Source: Candidatus Aminicenantes bacterium UBA647 (GTDB taxonomy: Bacteria > Acidobacteriota > Aminicenantia > UBA2199). Taken from it: a DNA stretch of 48,488 nt. Below the pieces are notes generated by a model, which saw only the letters and a list, made by a program, of their open reading frames with translations, searched no databases and was not told the origin of the DNA. The stretch is from contig DBOL01000032.1 of NCBI GenBank assembly GCA_002299555.1, positions 1 through 48,488 on the forward strand, read 5' to 3'. Below are positions 33,920 through 43,413 of the stretch, one piece after another. Every line of letters begins with the position of its first letter. The first letter of the stretch is position 1. A program made the position numbers and the translations under genes.

Positions 33920-36319
33920 ATGAATATCAAACCCGGTTTAAATTTCCCGATCATATTATTTTCGATAACGTTCCTCATAGTATTTACTTCATTGTCATTA
34001 CAATACTATTTCATCGATTCATCATTTCCTCAGGAAATTGAACTTTCCAGATTTCAGTCAGACTTTTCGACAAAAGGAGAGACAACTTCAGTTTACAGCA
34101 AAGATCTATCAAAACAAAAAACATTTCTTGCATATTCCACATATGCTTCTCTACGCCTGGGGGAATATTCTGCCTCTTTTCATTTTAAGGGTCCGGAATT
34201 TGAAAGTTCTGATTGCTATCTTGAGATCGTTGCTGAAAAAGGGAAAAAAATTGTATCCCGGTCTGAGAGGACCACAATCTCAGATCAAATCATTGTCAAT
34301 CTGGACTTTACTCTGTCTGGTAAGGCCGAGATCGAGCCCAGAGTAGAATATGACAATGGAAGTATAAATATTGAGCTGGATAAAATTGTTCTAAAAAGGA
34401 TTAAATATAGTTTCCCTGCAGATACGCTCATTGTAAGAACGTTATACCTGACCCCAATATTCTTTTTTGCATTGCTGGCATTCTATTTTATTCTGAACAA
34501 TGATGAGAAGTGGAGATCATACCTGGCAGTTTTCCTCACTTATACCGGTATTTTCCTCATTATCAGATTTGCATGGATGTCTGAAGATGCCCTTATAACA
34601 TTAAGACATGTTGACAACTTTCTTTCGGGTAACGGAGCAGTTTTTAATCCGGGAGAGAGAGTTGAGGGATATACTCACACTTTATGGTTCTGGCTTGTTA
34701 CAACGTTAAGAGCGATCGGCCTCCCTCCCAAAGGGGCAATGGTGCTCCCCGGGGTTTTCTTCTCTGCTTCATCACTCTACCTGCTCTTTTTTGTTCTATG
34801 GAGAGGACCTGACAAAAAAGTAGCGATCAATTTCAGCGGAGCTTTACTCATCGGGATGAGCTCATTCATTGATTTCGGTACGAGCGGCCTTGAGAGCTCT
34901 CTCTCTTATCTGCTCCTGATCATTTTTGCAATTTTTATTACTAAAGGATGGTGGGAGAAACGACCGGAAATTCTTGGATTAGTGGTCACACTAATGACTT
35001 TAAACAGACCGGATTTTGGTATCTTCCTTATCTTCGGCCTTATTTTTTATACTTTTTACTACTTTAAGAAAAGGATCCCGTTTAAAACAATTCTCATGTA
35101 CGGATCACCTCCTGCAATTCTCCTGGGAATTTATGAGATATTCAGAATGGGATATTACGGCTCTGTCTTCCCAAATCCGTTCTTTGCAAAATCCGGAAGC
35201 TCTTCATATTTTTCTCAGGGCATTCTCTATCTTGGTGATCTTATAAAAGGCAGTGCTTTTTTCATAATTATTGCACTTGCATTTTTAGCTCTTCTGTTGA
35301 AAAGAAGAGAAGAAAGCTTCTCAGCGAGGGGATGGATCTTTGGTGCAGGGATATTCTATGGATTTTTTGTTATTCGTGGTGGAGGAGATTTTATGCATGG
35401 AAGGTTTCTTCTGCCGGCGGTACTTCTTATTACTATCTCCTCATCGGGTGCTTTTGATAATATCTTTGATAAGAACATTGTCAGGAGAATTACTGCTTTT
35501 TTTCTGATCATCGCCGCAATTCTAATTTCTCTTTCTATAATACCTGCCCAGAAACGTGGAAATAATATCTACAATCATGGAATAGCTGATGAGCGGTTTA
35601 CTTTCTATGGGAATAAAATATTTCCTTTAGAACAATTATTAGATGACACTCATATATTCATGTGGAAAACGATCGGGAATAATTATCATTACCTTACAAA
35701 TAGAGCAAAAAAGAAGATAAAAGTTGCATATCATACTGTAGGTTTCATCGGATACTATTCAGGCCCCAGAGTAAATGTAGTAGATCGTCTGGGCTTAACA
35801 GACCCGGTACTGGCCAGAAGAAAGATCGAAAAAAGGGGAAGACCCGGCCATGAAAAATCGGCACCTTTCGGATATCTGATTTATAGAGAACTTACTTTTG
35901 GCGAAACACCGTTCAAGATGTGGAATGACCTTGCAGGGACAAAGTATGGAGTTTTATGGGATCTCTCCCGAGGGACTTTAAACAAATTTTCGTTCTTCCT
36001 TCCTCAGGATTTCAAAAAGAAACTCGATTCCGGGATCACAAACTATCTAAAAGAACTGGATAGTATAGATATAGGAAATAAGTCAGAACTGATATTCTTT
36101 CTGAAACGTTTCTGGTATCCATATGCAAATGCTTCTGACAAAGAGTTTTTCAATTCAATCTATAATGCAAATACAATATCTGAAAGATCGGAATCTTCCA
36201 GGTGGATCAATGAAAATGAAGAACAGATCAAAAAATGGGACTCTGTAATAAAAGGTAAACTGACAAGAGAAAAATTCATAAAGAATATTATCTTTGCAAT
36301 AAAAGATTTTCTAAAATAA
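33920..36319 (+). CDS. GT-C membrane glycosyltransferase, AftB-like
   Basis: A 799-residue polytopic protein. A signal-anchor helix and an extracytoplasmic beta domain (about 30-170) precede about ten membrane helices. The first catalytic-loop motifs are SEDALITLRHVDNFLSGNG (S221-E222-D223 acidic pair) and NPGERVEGYTH (243-253). Later come TSGLESSLS, GGGDFMHGRFLLP and the periplasmic DRLGLTDPVLAR ... GRPGHEKSAPFGYL. These are the hallmarks of AftB-like enzymes, which in mycobacteria add arabinofuranose from a polyprenyl-phosphate donor. In this Gram-negative setting the sugar is unknown. It is 15 nt after the alkaline-phosphatase-like gene, implying a shared pathway. Confidence 0.8.
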   Translation: MNIKPGLNFPIILFSITFLIVFTSLSLQYYFIDSSFPQEIELSRFQSDFSTKGETTSVYSKDLSKQKTFLAYSTYASLRLGEYSASFHFKGPEFESSDCYLEIVAEKGKKIVSRSERTTISDQIIVNLDFTLSGKAEIEPRVEYDNGSINIELDKIVLKRIKYSFPADTLIVRTLYLTPIFFFALLAFYFILNNDEKWRSYLAVFLTYTGIFLIIRFAWMSEDALITLRHVDNFLSGNGAVFNPGERVEGYTHTLWFWLVTTLRAIGLPPKGAMVLPGVFFSASSLYLLFFVLWRGPDKKVAINFSGALLIGMSSFIDFGTSGLESSLSYLLLIIFAIFITKGWWEKRPEILGLVVTLMTLNRPDFGIFLIFGLIFYTFYYFKKRIPFKTILMYGSPPAILLGIYEIFRMGYYGSVFPNPFFAKSGSSSYFSQGILYLGDLIKGSAFFIIIALAFLALLLKRREESFSARGWIFGAGIFYGFFVIRGGGDFMHGRFLLPAVLLITISSSGAFDNIFDKNIVRRITAFFLIIAAILISLSIIPAQKRGNNIYNHGIADERFTFYGNKIFPLEQLLDDTHIFMWKTIGNNYHYLTNRAKKKIKVAYHTVGFIGYYSGPRVNVVDRLGLTDPVLARRKIEKRGRPGHEKSAPFGYLIYRELTFGETPFKMWNDLAGTKYGVLWDLSRGTLNKFSFFLPQDFKKKLDSGITNYLKELDSIDIGNKSELIFFLKRFWYPYANASDKEFFNSIYNANTISERSESSRWINENEEQIKKWDSVIKGKLTREKFIKNIIFAIKDFLK

Positions 36320-36329
36320 AGGAGTTTTA

Positions 36330-37337
36330 ATGAATAAAGCAATTTTTATAATACTTTTATTTCTCATTTCCACAATATCAGCTTCATCTTCAACCTTCAT
36401 TTTAAATGAAGTAAATGAACCCAAAACACTTAATGTCTCCGGGGATAAATTGATCTTAAGTGAAAGTGAATCAATTTTGATCTATTCTCTTTCAGAAAAA
36501 AAACTAATAAAAAAATTCGGGAAAAATGGTGAGGGGCCTGGAGAATTTAAGTTGGGGCATGGTGCAGGTAGCCTTAAGATTGACATAATCGATGGAATTA
36601 TGGTTGTAAATAGTGGAGGGAAACTTTCACGTTTTTCACTGGATGGAATATTTATCAGTGAAGAAAAGATCCCACCGATGTCATATCTGATCCCGGTTAA
36701 AAATAACTATGTGGGCAATTGCACTTCTCCTGTTGAGAGGAACTTCCCTTCGTTGTCGATCTGTTTGTTTGGCAAAAACCTGAAAAAAAGCAGTGTTATA
36801 TTCAACAGTAAAGTTCCTGTCGGGATGGGGGCAAAAATAATGGTACCCTCATATAAGTTCACATATCGTGTGTACAAAGATAACCTGTTTTTATCTACAG
36901 GGAGGAAGGGGCTTGAAATTGAGGTTTTTGACAGTTCCGGAAATAAGATCAGAGATATAATTGTAAAAAACCCCGTCTTAAAAATTAATGAAGACTTCAA
37001 AAAAAGGGTTGTTGATTTCTATAAGAACGATCCGATCTATAAAAACTATTGGAATTACATGAAGAAGAATATGTTCTTTCCTGAGTATTTCCCGGGATTA
37101 AAAGATATGAAAATAGATGGAGATAAAATTTACATTCAAACTTACAATTTGTCAGGTGAAAGATTTGAATGGCTCATTACCGATCTGAAGGGGAAAGTCC
37201 TGAAGAAGATACACCTCCCGCAAAATATCGAGTCTGCAATAGCCTACTCCCCGATCACAATATCAAACGGAAAATATTATTATCTAAAAGAGGATATTGA
37301 TGAGGAAACATGGGAACTCATCTCAGTGGATCTTTGA
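36330..37337 (+). CDS. Secreted six-bladed beta-propeller protein
   Basis: A 335-residue exported protein with a signal peptide (about 1-19). Repeating beta-rich units and the motif KKFGKNGEGPGEFK (about 60-75) are typical of 6-bladed (NHL/DUF5128-like) propellers common in the Bacteroidetes. Such proteins bind ligands or proteins rather than showing a fixed activity. A good GGAG site precedes the ATG. It is 10 nt downstream of the AftB-like gene and probably co-transcribed. No catalytic residues are evident. Confidence 0.72.
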   Translation: MNKAIFIILLFLISTISASSSTFILNEVNEPKTLNVSGDKLILSESESILIYSLSEKKLIKKFGKNGEGPGEFKLGHGAGSLKIDIIDGIMVVNSGGKLSRFSLDGIFISEEKIPPMSYLIPVKNNYVGNCTSPVERNFPSLSICLFGKNLKKSSVIFNSKVPVGMGAKIMVPSYKFTYRVYKDNLFLSTGRKGLEIEVFDSSGNKIRDIIVKNPVLKINEDFKKRVVDFYKNDPIYKNYWNYMKKNMFFPEYFPGLKDMKIDGDKIYIQTYNLSGERFEWLITDLKGKVLKKIHLPQNIESAIAYSPITISNGKYYYLKEDIDEETWELISVDL

Positions 37338-37364
37338 TCAAATCAAAATTAAACAGGAATCATA

Positions 37365-38264
37365 ATGAAAAAAAAACTAATACCGATAATATTAACTTTA
37401 ACAATTTTTCTCGCATCAACTACTTTTTGTACAAAGACTGAACGGAGAGATAATTTCAGTTTCATATTTATGACTGATGTCCATTTGAAGCCTGAGAATA
37501 ATGCACCGGAAGGGTTTAAAAAGGCAATTGAAAAGATCAATTTGCTTAAACCAGACTTTGTTATTTCCGGTGGAGATCAGATAGACGATGCTCTTGAGCA
37601 AAACTATGAAAGGGCTGATCTTCTTTTCAATATGTATAAAAAAATTGTGAAAATTCTGAGAATGCCGGTCTATAACGTTCTTGGAAATCACGATATATTC
37701 GGAACATACAAAAAGAGCGGGGTTCTTCCGGAGCATCCTGAATTCGGGAAGAAAATGTTCGAAAAAAGGCTGAATAAAAAATACTACTCATTCGATCACA
37801 AAGGATGGCATTTTATTATTCTTGATTCTATTAAACCAACTGACAATGATTCATATACCGGTGAAATTGATCCGGAGCAGATGGAATGGATAAAAGGGCA
37901 TCTCCTTGCCCTCGACAAAAAGGTACCGGTCATCATTGCAACACATGCAGCTTTTCACACTATAATGCCTCAGATAGATAAAAGATTTAAATATGAAAAA
38001 TTTACCATCCAAAATTCTCAGGAAGTTCTTGGACTATTCAGAGACCATAACCTGAAGTTTGTCCTTCAGGGCCATGTACATAATTATGAGGCAATATTCT
38101 CTCATGGCATCTGGTTCATCTCAGGCGGTGCGGTCAGCGCCAATTGGTGGGAAGGCCCCCTGCACGGTATGGAAGAGGGTTTCGTAGAGTTCCATATAAC
38201 CGGCGAAGAATTCACCTGGGAATATATTGATTACGGATGGGAAGTTAATAAAACAAAAAAATAG
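37365..38264 (+). CDS. Calcineurin-like metallophosphoesterase, exported, possible lipoprotein
   Basis: A 299-residue phosphoesterase. The dimetal site is complete: TDVHLKP (D38, H40), GGDQIDD (D71), GNHD (N108-D110), THAAFHT and QGHVHNYE. A signal peptide ends ASTTFC (Cys22), which could be lipidated, although Phe at -1 is unusual. The substrate could be a phosphodiester, a phospholipid-linked sugar or a nucleotide. It is the last gene of the plus-strand operon, whose other products also act at the envelope. AGGA precedes the ATG. It ends 4 bp from the convergent gene. Confidence 0.88.
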   Translation: MKKKLIPIILTLTIFLASTTFCTKTERRDNFSFIFMTDVHLKPENNAPEGFKKAIEKINLLKPDFVISGGDQIDDALEQNYERADLLFNMYKKIVKILRMPVYNVLGNHDIFGTYKKSGVLPEHPEFGKKMFEKRLNKKYYSFDHKGWHFIILDSIKPTDNDSYTGEIDPEQMEWIKGHLLALDKKVPVIIATHAAFHTIMPQIDKRFKYEKFTIQNSQEVLGLFRDHNLKFVLQGHVHNYEAIFSHGIWFISGGAVSANWWEGPLHGMEEGFVEFHITGEEFTWEYIDYGWEVNKTKK

Positions 38265-38268
38265 GTAG

Positions 38269-39057
38269 TTATTTGGTTTCACGGTTTACCTGGCGGGCGA
38301 GCCATACGTAGCTATATTCCTTCCAGACCTTCTTCCCTTTTCTGTTCTTTCCTTTCCTCTGGAACTCTGCAATATGAACCGTTCCCGGACCTTTTCTTAT
38401 TACTCCGGGGCCATTAATGAAAGGGGACCAGCATGGGAACTTCGCATCGGTCTTTACTTTATTCACTTCATATTCGGCAATGAGTACATTATCGGGCGTG
38501 CCTCCCATTAAAGTAAACTCCTTAACCTCTTCAATTTCGATATAGTAAGATTCAGGGTACTTCCCAAATCTATCTTTAACTTTACCTATATTTACTTTCC
38601 CTTTAAATTTATAATGTCTCAATTCAGGGCCGTTCTTCAGATGGGGAGCATTATATTGTATCTTTGTACCACCCTTGACATCACGGGCCTTCTCCCCCAT
38701 TTTATCAGCAACAACACTTCCCGTCCCTGGAACCTGTGCCATTGCCATAAGAGAATGAACAGAAGCAACCAGATCATCAAGGCCAGATGTGTTATTGTCC
38801 AGATCGTATGTAATGGTCCCTTCACCATCCACTTCACCCTTTTTATTTATTACAAAAACAAATTCTGTTTTATGTTTAACTGTTAATGTTAGTAGCCCCA
38901 GTTTGTGCCTGAACCTTACTTCCGAACTTGCTCCATATCCTGTCCATGTTCCTGCCAGATCTTTAATCTCAAGTTCTGTTGAATTATCAGAATTGATCAC
39001 CTGAGCAAAAACCAGAATCATAATAAACAGAAAAACGATTGAATTTTTCCTGACCAT
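38269..39057 (-). CDS. Secreted protein of unknown function
   Basis: I do not recognise this 262-residue protein. It has a signal peptide (about 1-23), a beta-rich body beginning LAGTWTGYG, reminiscent of lipocalin-like or avidin-like domains, and a central region (about 85-125) rich in Ala, Val and Gly. The C-terminal part is basic. Purine-rich GGGGGA precedes the ATG. It is convergent with the metallophosphoesterase and divergent from the MFS gene. Confidence 0.6.
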   Translation of the reverse strand: MVRKNSIVFLFIMILVFAQVINSDNSTELEIKDLAGTWTGYGASSEVRFRHKLGLLTLTVKHKTEFVFVINKKGEVDGEGTITYDLDNNTSGLDDLVASVHSLMAMAQVPGTGSVVADKMGEKARDVKGGTKIQYNAPHLKNGPELRHYKFKGKVNIGKVKDRFGKYPESYYIEIEEVKEFTLMGGTPDNVLIAEYEVNKVKTDAKFPCWSPFINGPGVIRKGPGTVHIAEFQRKGKNRKGKKVWKEYSYVWLARQVNRETK

Positions 39058-39205
39058 AATTCCCCCTACCCTAAATAATGTAATAAAAAAGAGTAAAGAC
39101 TAAATATAAAATATTTTAATTCGAACCAGAGCAGGATGTTTTTTGGGTTAGTTAAAAATGGTATTATTTATTCTGGAAACGAGAGAAAGGAGAAGATATA
39201 AACTA

Positions 39206-40372
39206 ATGACTAATCAGATATACAAATTCTATCTCACCGAATTCCTGAAGACCCAGAGATATTTTATCCCCATAATGATCCTCTTCCTTCAATTCAGCAA
39301 ACTATCATATACTGAGATATTCATCCTATATGCAATTGAAAGTGCTGTCGTTTTTCTTATGGAGATCCCCAGCGGTGTAATGGCCGACAGGTTGGGTAAG
39401 AAATTCATCCTTATTCTATCAAGGATTTTTCTGATACCTGCATACTTCACCTTTTATTTTGCTGATAATTTCACTCTGTTCACTGCTGCAATGATATTTC
39501 TGGGATTGAACAAAGCCTTCAAATCAGGAACTCATAAAGCCTTCATTTATGATTATCTTAAACAGACCGGATCGGATATTTCCCCGAGTGAAGTTTTTGG
39601 CAAGGGGAAGTTCTGGGGACGATTGGGAGAAGCTTCATCCTCACTTATCGGAGGATTTGTTGCAGTTCAATTTGGATATAATGCAGTTTTTCTTTTTACC
39701 CTTATCCCTTCAATTCTGAACGTCCTGAATGCGATTACCTATGAGAAGATCATTGAAGGGCACATCACCGAAAAAACAGAATACTCAGGTATACGAAGTC
39801 ATATTTCAGGAGCCTTCAGAGAGATCAAAGAGAACCCTCTGGTTTTCAAATTAATTTTAAACTCATCCATATTTATGATCTGTGCAGAAACTATTGAGAT
39901 ATACTTCCAACCGTTAATGGTAAATGTAAATATTCCATTGAAATGGTTTGGTTTTATTTATACGATCATATTTATTATTACTGCATTCGGGTCAAGATAT
40001 GCATATCTGGCAGAGGAAAAGTTCAGCAGGGCAAAGATCGCCAACTTTACAGGATGGTTCGGATTTATCCCGTTACTGCTTCTGGGATTAAACATTAATT
40101 CAGGTTTTATCATTTTCCTTTTCTTCATTGTGTTTTTTCTCAGGCATATCAGACGGCCGGCAATAACAACAGAAATAAACGAAAACATATCATCAGGGAA
40201 CAGAGCTACAATACTCTCTGCAGATTCTTTCATCAGATCTGTAATGAAGATTATACTTCTTCCACTTCTTGGATATATTTCAGAGATCTCTTCTGTTTAT
40301 ACATCCATACTGATCCTGGCTGTACTTGTCTTAATTAATCAGATATTTTTCCGGATCCCACAAAAGAAATAG
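39206..40372 (+). CDS. Major facilitator superfamily transporter
   Basis: A 388-residue protein with about 12 hydrophobic helices. The loop between helices 2 and 3 reads GVMADRLGKKF, the MFS signature (GxxxDRxGRR), followed by LILSRIFLIPAYF. It resembles multidrug-type exporters; the substrate is unknown. I chose the ATG at 39206, which begins the first helix region; AGGAGA lies upstream but rather far. The ATG at 39158 would add 16 basic residues. It is convergent with the BASS-type gene. Confidence 0.8.
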   Translation: MTNQIYKFYLTEFLKTQRYFIPIMILFLQFSKLSYTEIFILYAIESAVVFLMEIPSGVMADRLGKKFILILSRIFLIPAYFTFYFADNFTLFTAAMIFLGLNKAFKSGTHKAFIYDYLKQTGSDISPSEVFGKGKFWGRLGEASSSLIGGFVAVQFGYNAVFLFTLIPSILNVLNAITYEKIIEGHITEKTEYSGIRSHISGAFREIKENPLVFKLILNSSIFMICAETIEIYFQPLMVNVNIPLKWFGFIYTIIFIITAFGSRYAYLAEEKFSRAKIANFTGWFGFIPLLLLGLNINSGFIIFLFFIVFFLRHIRRPAITTEINENISSGNRATILSADSFIRSVMKIILLPLLGYISEISSVYTSILILAVLVLINQIFFRIPQKK

Positions 40373-40428
40373 TGGAGTCAGCAATCTAATAAAATCACAA
40401 TGAAATCTATCTCAACAAAAAAATACTT

Positions 40429-41340
40429 TTATAAAGATTTTGTATCATACCTGATACTAAGAAAAAGGAGATATACAAGAATTACAACACTCATGATCGC
40501 TGAAGGTATTGCAGCTTTTTCACCGAAGAGGGAGAGTGAAGTGGCAGCAGTAAAACCGGAACTTTTTATTGTAAGAAAAAGCATTTGAGATATATGTTCC
40601 TTTTTATTCCGGAAATATCCTCCGGATAACCGCATATAGAAAAATCCGAGCCCGAAAGTTGAAATTATGAGAATAGAAGAGATAAGAAATAGAGCATTCA
40701 GATCAGAAAAAAACACATGCCTGTTCAAACCGACAGCGATAAAAATAATAAATGCGAAACCAATATCAATAGTCCTCCCGCGTACCTTCTCCACTAACGG
40801 ATAGATCATCTTTATCCTCAATAATCTGGAAAAAAAGATCGGGATAAGAATTATTTTCACCATCATTAAGAAAATTGGTAATACTCCAATACTGCCGGAT
40901 GTAAAAACCAGTATAATCAATGGTGCAATAATAACCGCACTTAAATATGCTCCCATTGTACCTATGATCGAATAGGTCATATCCCCTTTCAATATCAACG
41001 AAAATGGTATTACGGCAATTCCGGGAGGAGATGCTCCAATGACCACCATCCCGTAAAGGAGAAATTTGTCTTCAATGAAAATCAGAGAAAGGATCATTAT
41101 CACTGCAGTATTGATCAGATAATTCAGAGTAATTGCAGATAACATTATCTTCAGAGAATTCTTAAAAGGGAATACCGATCTGATATCAATTCCGGTAGTT
41201 GAGAAAGTCATGACAAGTCCAAGAATAAATATTGTATATCCTTTTATATAGTGTGCAAGATCGCCTGCAGTAAGCCCCATAATTACTGAAAATATCAATA
41301 TCGAGTTACGATTAGATAATAATTTAAGCATACTACTCAT
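40429..41340 (-). CDS. BASS/SBF-like transporter
   Basis: A 303-residue membrane protein of the bile-acid:sodium symporter-like (BASS) or related SBF family. Nine to ten helices can be drawn. The segment VVIGASPPGIAVIPFSLILKGD holds the crossover-type Gly/Pro motif of these carriers, and SSGFTAATSLSLFGEKAA is a second conserved block. The substrate is unknown. It follows the O-methyltransferase by 9 nt, without a Shine-Dalgarno, so is probably its operon partner. Confidence 0.75.
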   Translation of the reverse strand: MSSMLKLLSNRNSILIFSVIMGLTAGDLAHYIKGYTIFILGLVMTFSTTGIDIRSVFPFKNSLKIMLSAITLNYLINTAVIMILSLIFIEDKFLLYGMVVIGASPPGIAVIPFSLILKGDMTYSIIGTMGAYLSAVIIAPLIILVFTSGSIGVLPIFLMMVKIILIPIFFSRLLRIKMIYPLVEKVRGRTIDIGFAFIIFIAVGLNRHVFFSDLNALFLISSILIISTFGLGFFYMRLSGGYFRNKKEHISQMLFLTIKSSGFTAATSLSLFGEKAAIPSAIMSVVILVYLLFLSIRYDTKSL

Positions 41341-41349
41341 TTCAACAGA

Positions 41350-41976
41350 TCATTTTTTAACAGCTATAGTGACACCGTCCCTGAAGGGAAGCATGGATAT
41401 TTCAAACCTATTATCATTTTTTAATTTGTTGTTAAATTCGATCACTCCCAAAGTAGGTTCGTCATGAATACTTTTAGACATCACTTTACCACCCCATAGA
41501 GTATTGTCCGTAATGAACATACCTCCTCTCTTTAACCTGCTATTGGCAATTTCAATGGTCTCAGGGTAGTATTCCTTATCAATATCATTGTAAACAATAT
41601 CAAAATCTCTATTTAATTGCCTTCCGATTATCAATGCATCTCCAACTATATATTCCAGACTGCATTTAAATCCGCCTTTCAGGAAATTTTTTTCTGCGAG
41701 TATTTTATTCCCTTCTTCCATGTCTGTACAGATGATCTCCCCGTCTTCCGGTAAGGCTTTGGCGAAAAAATATGCTGAATAACCATAACCTGAACCCAAC
41801 TCCAGAACTGAACCAGCTTTACTTATCCTTGCAAGCAGATAAAGTAAATTACCAACATCCGGCCCGATTATGGGGAACTTTTCCTTCTCAGCCTTTTTTT
41901 CCATTTCAATCTGAACCAGATCTCTCTCACATCTGAAGATTTCAAGATATTTTTCTATTTCAGGGTTTACAATCAT
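41350..41976 (-). CDS. O-methyltransferase, catechol-type, SAM-dependent
   Basis: A 208-residue class I methyltransferase. It has the SAM site VLELGSGYGYSAYFFAKAL (about residues 58-76), an acidic residue after beta-2 (CTDMEEGN), GDAL, and the metal-binding segment YNDIDKEYYPE plus ITDNTLWGGKV. This matches the small cation-dependent O-methyltransferase family acting on catechol-like or coenzyme-A-linked phenolic substrates. A GGAGA site precedes the ATG. Its position after an RND pump and before a BASS carrier suggests modification of an exported or imported aromatic compound (inference). Confidence 0.87.
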   Translation of the reverse strand: MIVNPEIEKYLEIFRCERDLVQIEMEKKAEKEKFPIIGPDVGNLLYLLARISKAGSVLELGSGYGYSAYFFAKALPEDGEIICTDMEEGNKILAEKNFLKGGFKCSLEYIVGDALIIGRQLNRDFDIVYNDIDKEYYPETIEIANSRLKRGGMFITDNTLWGGKVMSKSIHDEPTLGVIEFNNKLKNDNRFEISMLPFRDGVTIAVKK

Positions 41977-42072
41977 TTTACACTCTCCCGCTTTCAGTTA
42001 AATCATCAACCTTTGTTCAAACAATTAACACTATACATAATAAAAGCAAGAACAGAAAACCTGAAGGACTGA

Positions 42073-43389
42073 TCACTTCTGTTCTATCATCCCGCCGGTT
42101 ATTCTCATTAGTTCCGATCTTGAATCAATAATATTGAATATTGCCTGAAGTTTTGAAAGTGCTGCATTAAGATACATAAGCTGAACATCTCTGTAATTGA
42201 ATGAATTGATCGATCCGGACTTATACTTGTCAAAGGAGATCTTCAAATTCAAAGAGGCACTCTTAAGGCTCTCATCAGCCAGACTTAACAACTCCTTCCT
42301 GAGGTTATAGGTCTCATAGAGACTCAGGAGAGTATTATCCAGTGTGAATTTCATCTCTTCAAGCTGAATATCTCCGATCTTTTCAGAAATTTTTGCTTTT
42401 TTTATAGCCGTTCTAACCTTTCCGCCGTTAAATAAGGTCCAGTTAATACTCATGTTCACATAGTAATCATAACTTTTCGAAACTACTTCCGGGATTCCGG
42501 AATATTTAAAGCCTGCGCGACTTCCATTAAGCCCTCCGTTCAATGAAACAGATGGGAAGAGAGGACTTTTACTTAACGAAAGATCCTGCTTTAATATTTT
42601 AAGATTAATGTATTGATTTTTTAAGGTTTTGTTATTCGAGAACATTTTATTCCGAAGGTCACTTAATTCATAATTTTCCTTCTCGACACTGAACGTATCT
42701 GTTAGTTCGTATTCATTCTCCGCTCCTTCGCCCAGAACAAGATTAAGGCTCCTCTTTGCATTCCTGTAATTGATCTGTTGAGCAGCCAGGCCTGCACTGT
42801 CGTTAAGAAATGCGATCTTTGACTGCAATGCCTCATAGGTTGAAATTACTCCGAGTTCTTTCTTTATATTTACATAATTCATCCTGTCCCCCGAAAGTTT
42901 TTTCAGTTCAGTGAGGACCTTTACTTTTTCATTCTCCAAAAGTACTTTGTAATAGGACAGAATTATCCCCTGAATTGTATTCTCAACAATTACAGCACTA
43001 TTTCCTTCCGAAAGTCTGTTCAACAGATCAAATTTGTTCTTAGTAATGGAGATGGAAAATCCTGAGAAAAGAGTCCATCTGAGATTAAGATTCGGCAACA
43101 AGAGATTTGACCTGTATTCTACTCTCTCATCCGGGTCTTCCGGAGAGGGATCATTATTCCAACTGTTTAGAGATTGGGCACTAAGACTTAACGTAGGATA
43201 CCTGCCGGCCATACCCCAGGTATTATTATTCTCTGCGATCTTAAGGTTTTCTTTTGAGATCCTGATCCCGAAATTATTTCCCAACCCTTTTTTGATCGCA
43301 TCTGTTAGAGTCAATTCTTTATAGTCTGCATGAACATGTCCAAAAATTATCCCTAAAATTACCATTACTAAAATATATTTTATTCTCAT
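42073..43389 (-). CDS. TolC-family outer-membrane efflux protein
   Basis: A 438-residue outer-membrane channel component. A signal peptide (about 1-21) is followed by two duplicated helix-strand repeats; the LTLTDAIKKGLGNNFGI start and the repeated SLYETYNL / AALSKLQ-type helices are typical. Each monomer gives one third of the trimeric tunnel linking the RND pump to the outside. GGAGA precedes the ATG. It lies 24 nt after the pump gene in the efflux operon. Confidence 0.88.
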   Translation of the reverse strand: MRIKYILVMVILGIIFGHVHADYKELTLTDAIKKGLGNNFGIRISKENLKIAENNNTWGMAGRYPTLSLSAQSLNSWNNDPSPEDPDERVEYRSNLLLPNLNLRWTLFSGFSISITKNKFDLLNRLSEGNSAVIVENTIQGIILSYYKVLLENEKVKVLTELKKLSGDRMNYVNIKKELGVISTYEALQSKIAFLNDSAGLAAQQINYRNAKRSLNLVLGEGAENEYELTDTFSVEKENYELSDLRNKMFSNNKTLKNQYINLKILKQDLSLSKSPLFPSVSLNGGLNGSRAGFKYSGIPEVVSKSYDYYVNMSINWTLFNGGKVRTAIKKAKISEKIGDIQLEEMKFTLDNTLLSLYETYNLRKELLSLADESLKSASLNLKISFDKYKSGSINSFNYRDVQLMYLNAALSKLQAIFNIIDSRSELMRITGGMIEQK

Positions 43390-43413
43390 TTTATAATTCT
43401 CCGAATATCACTA

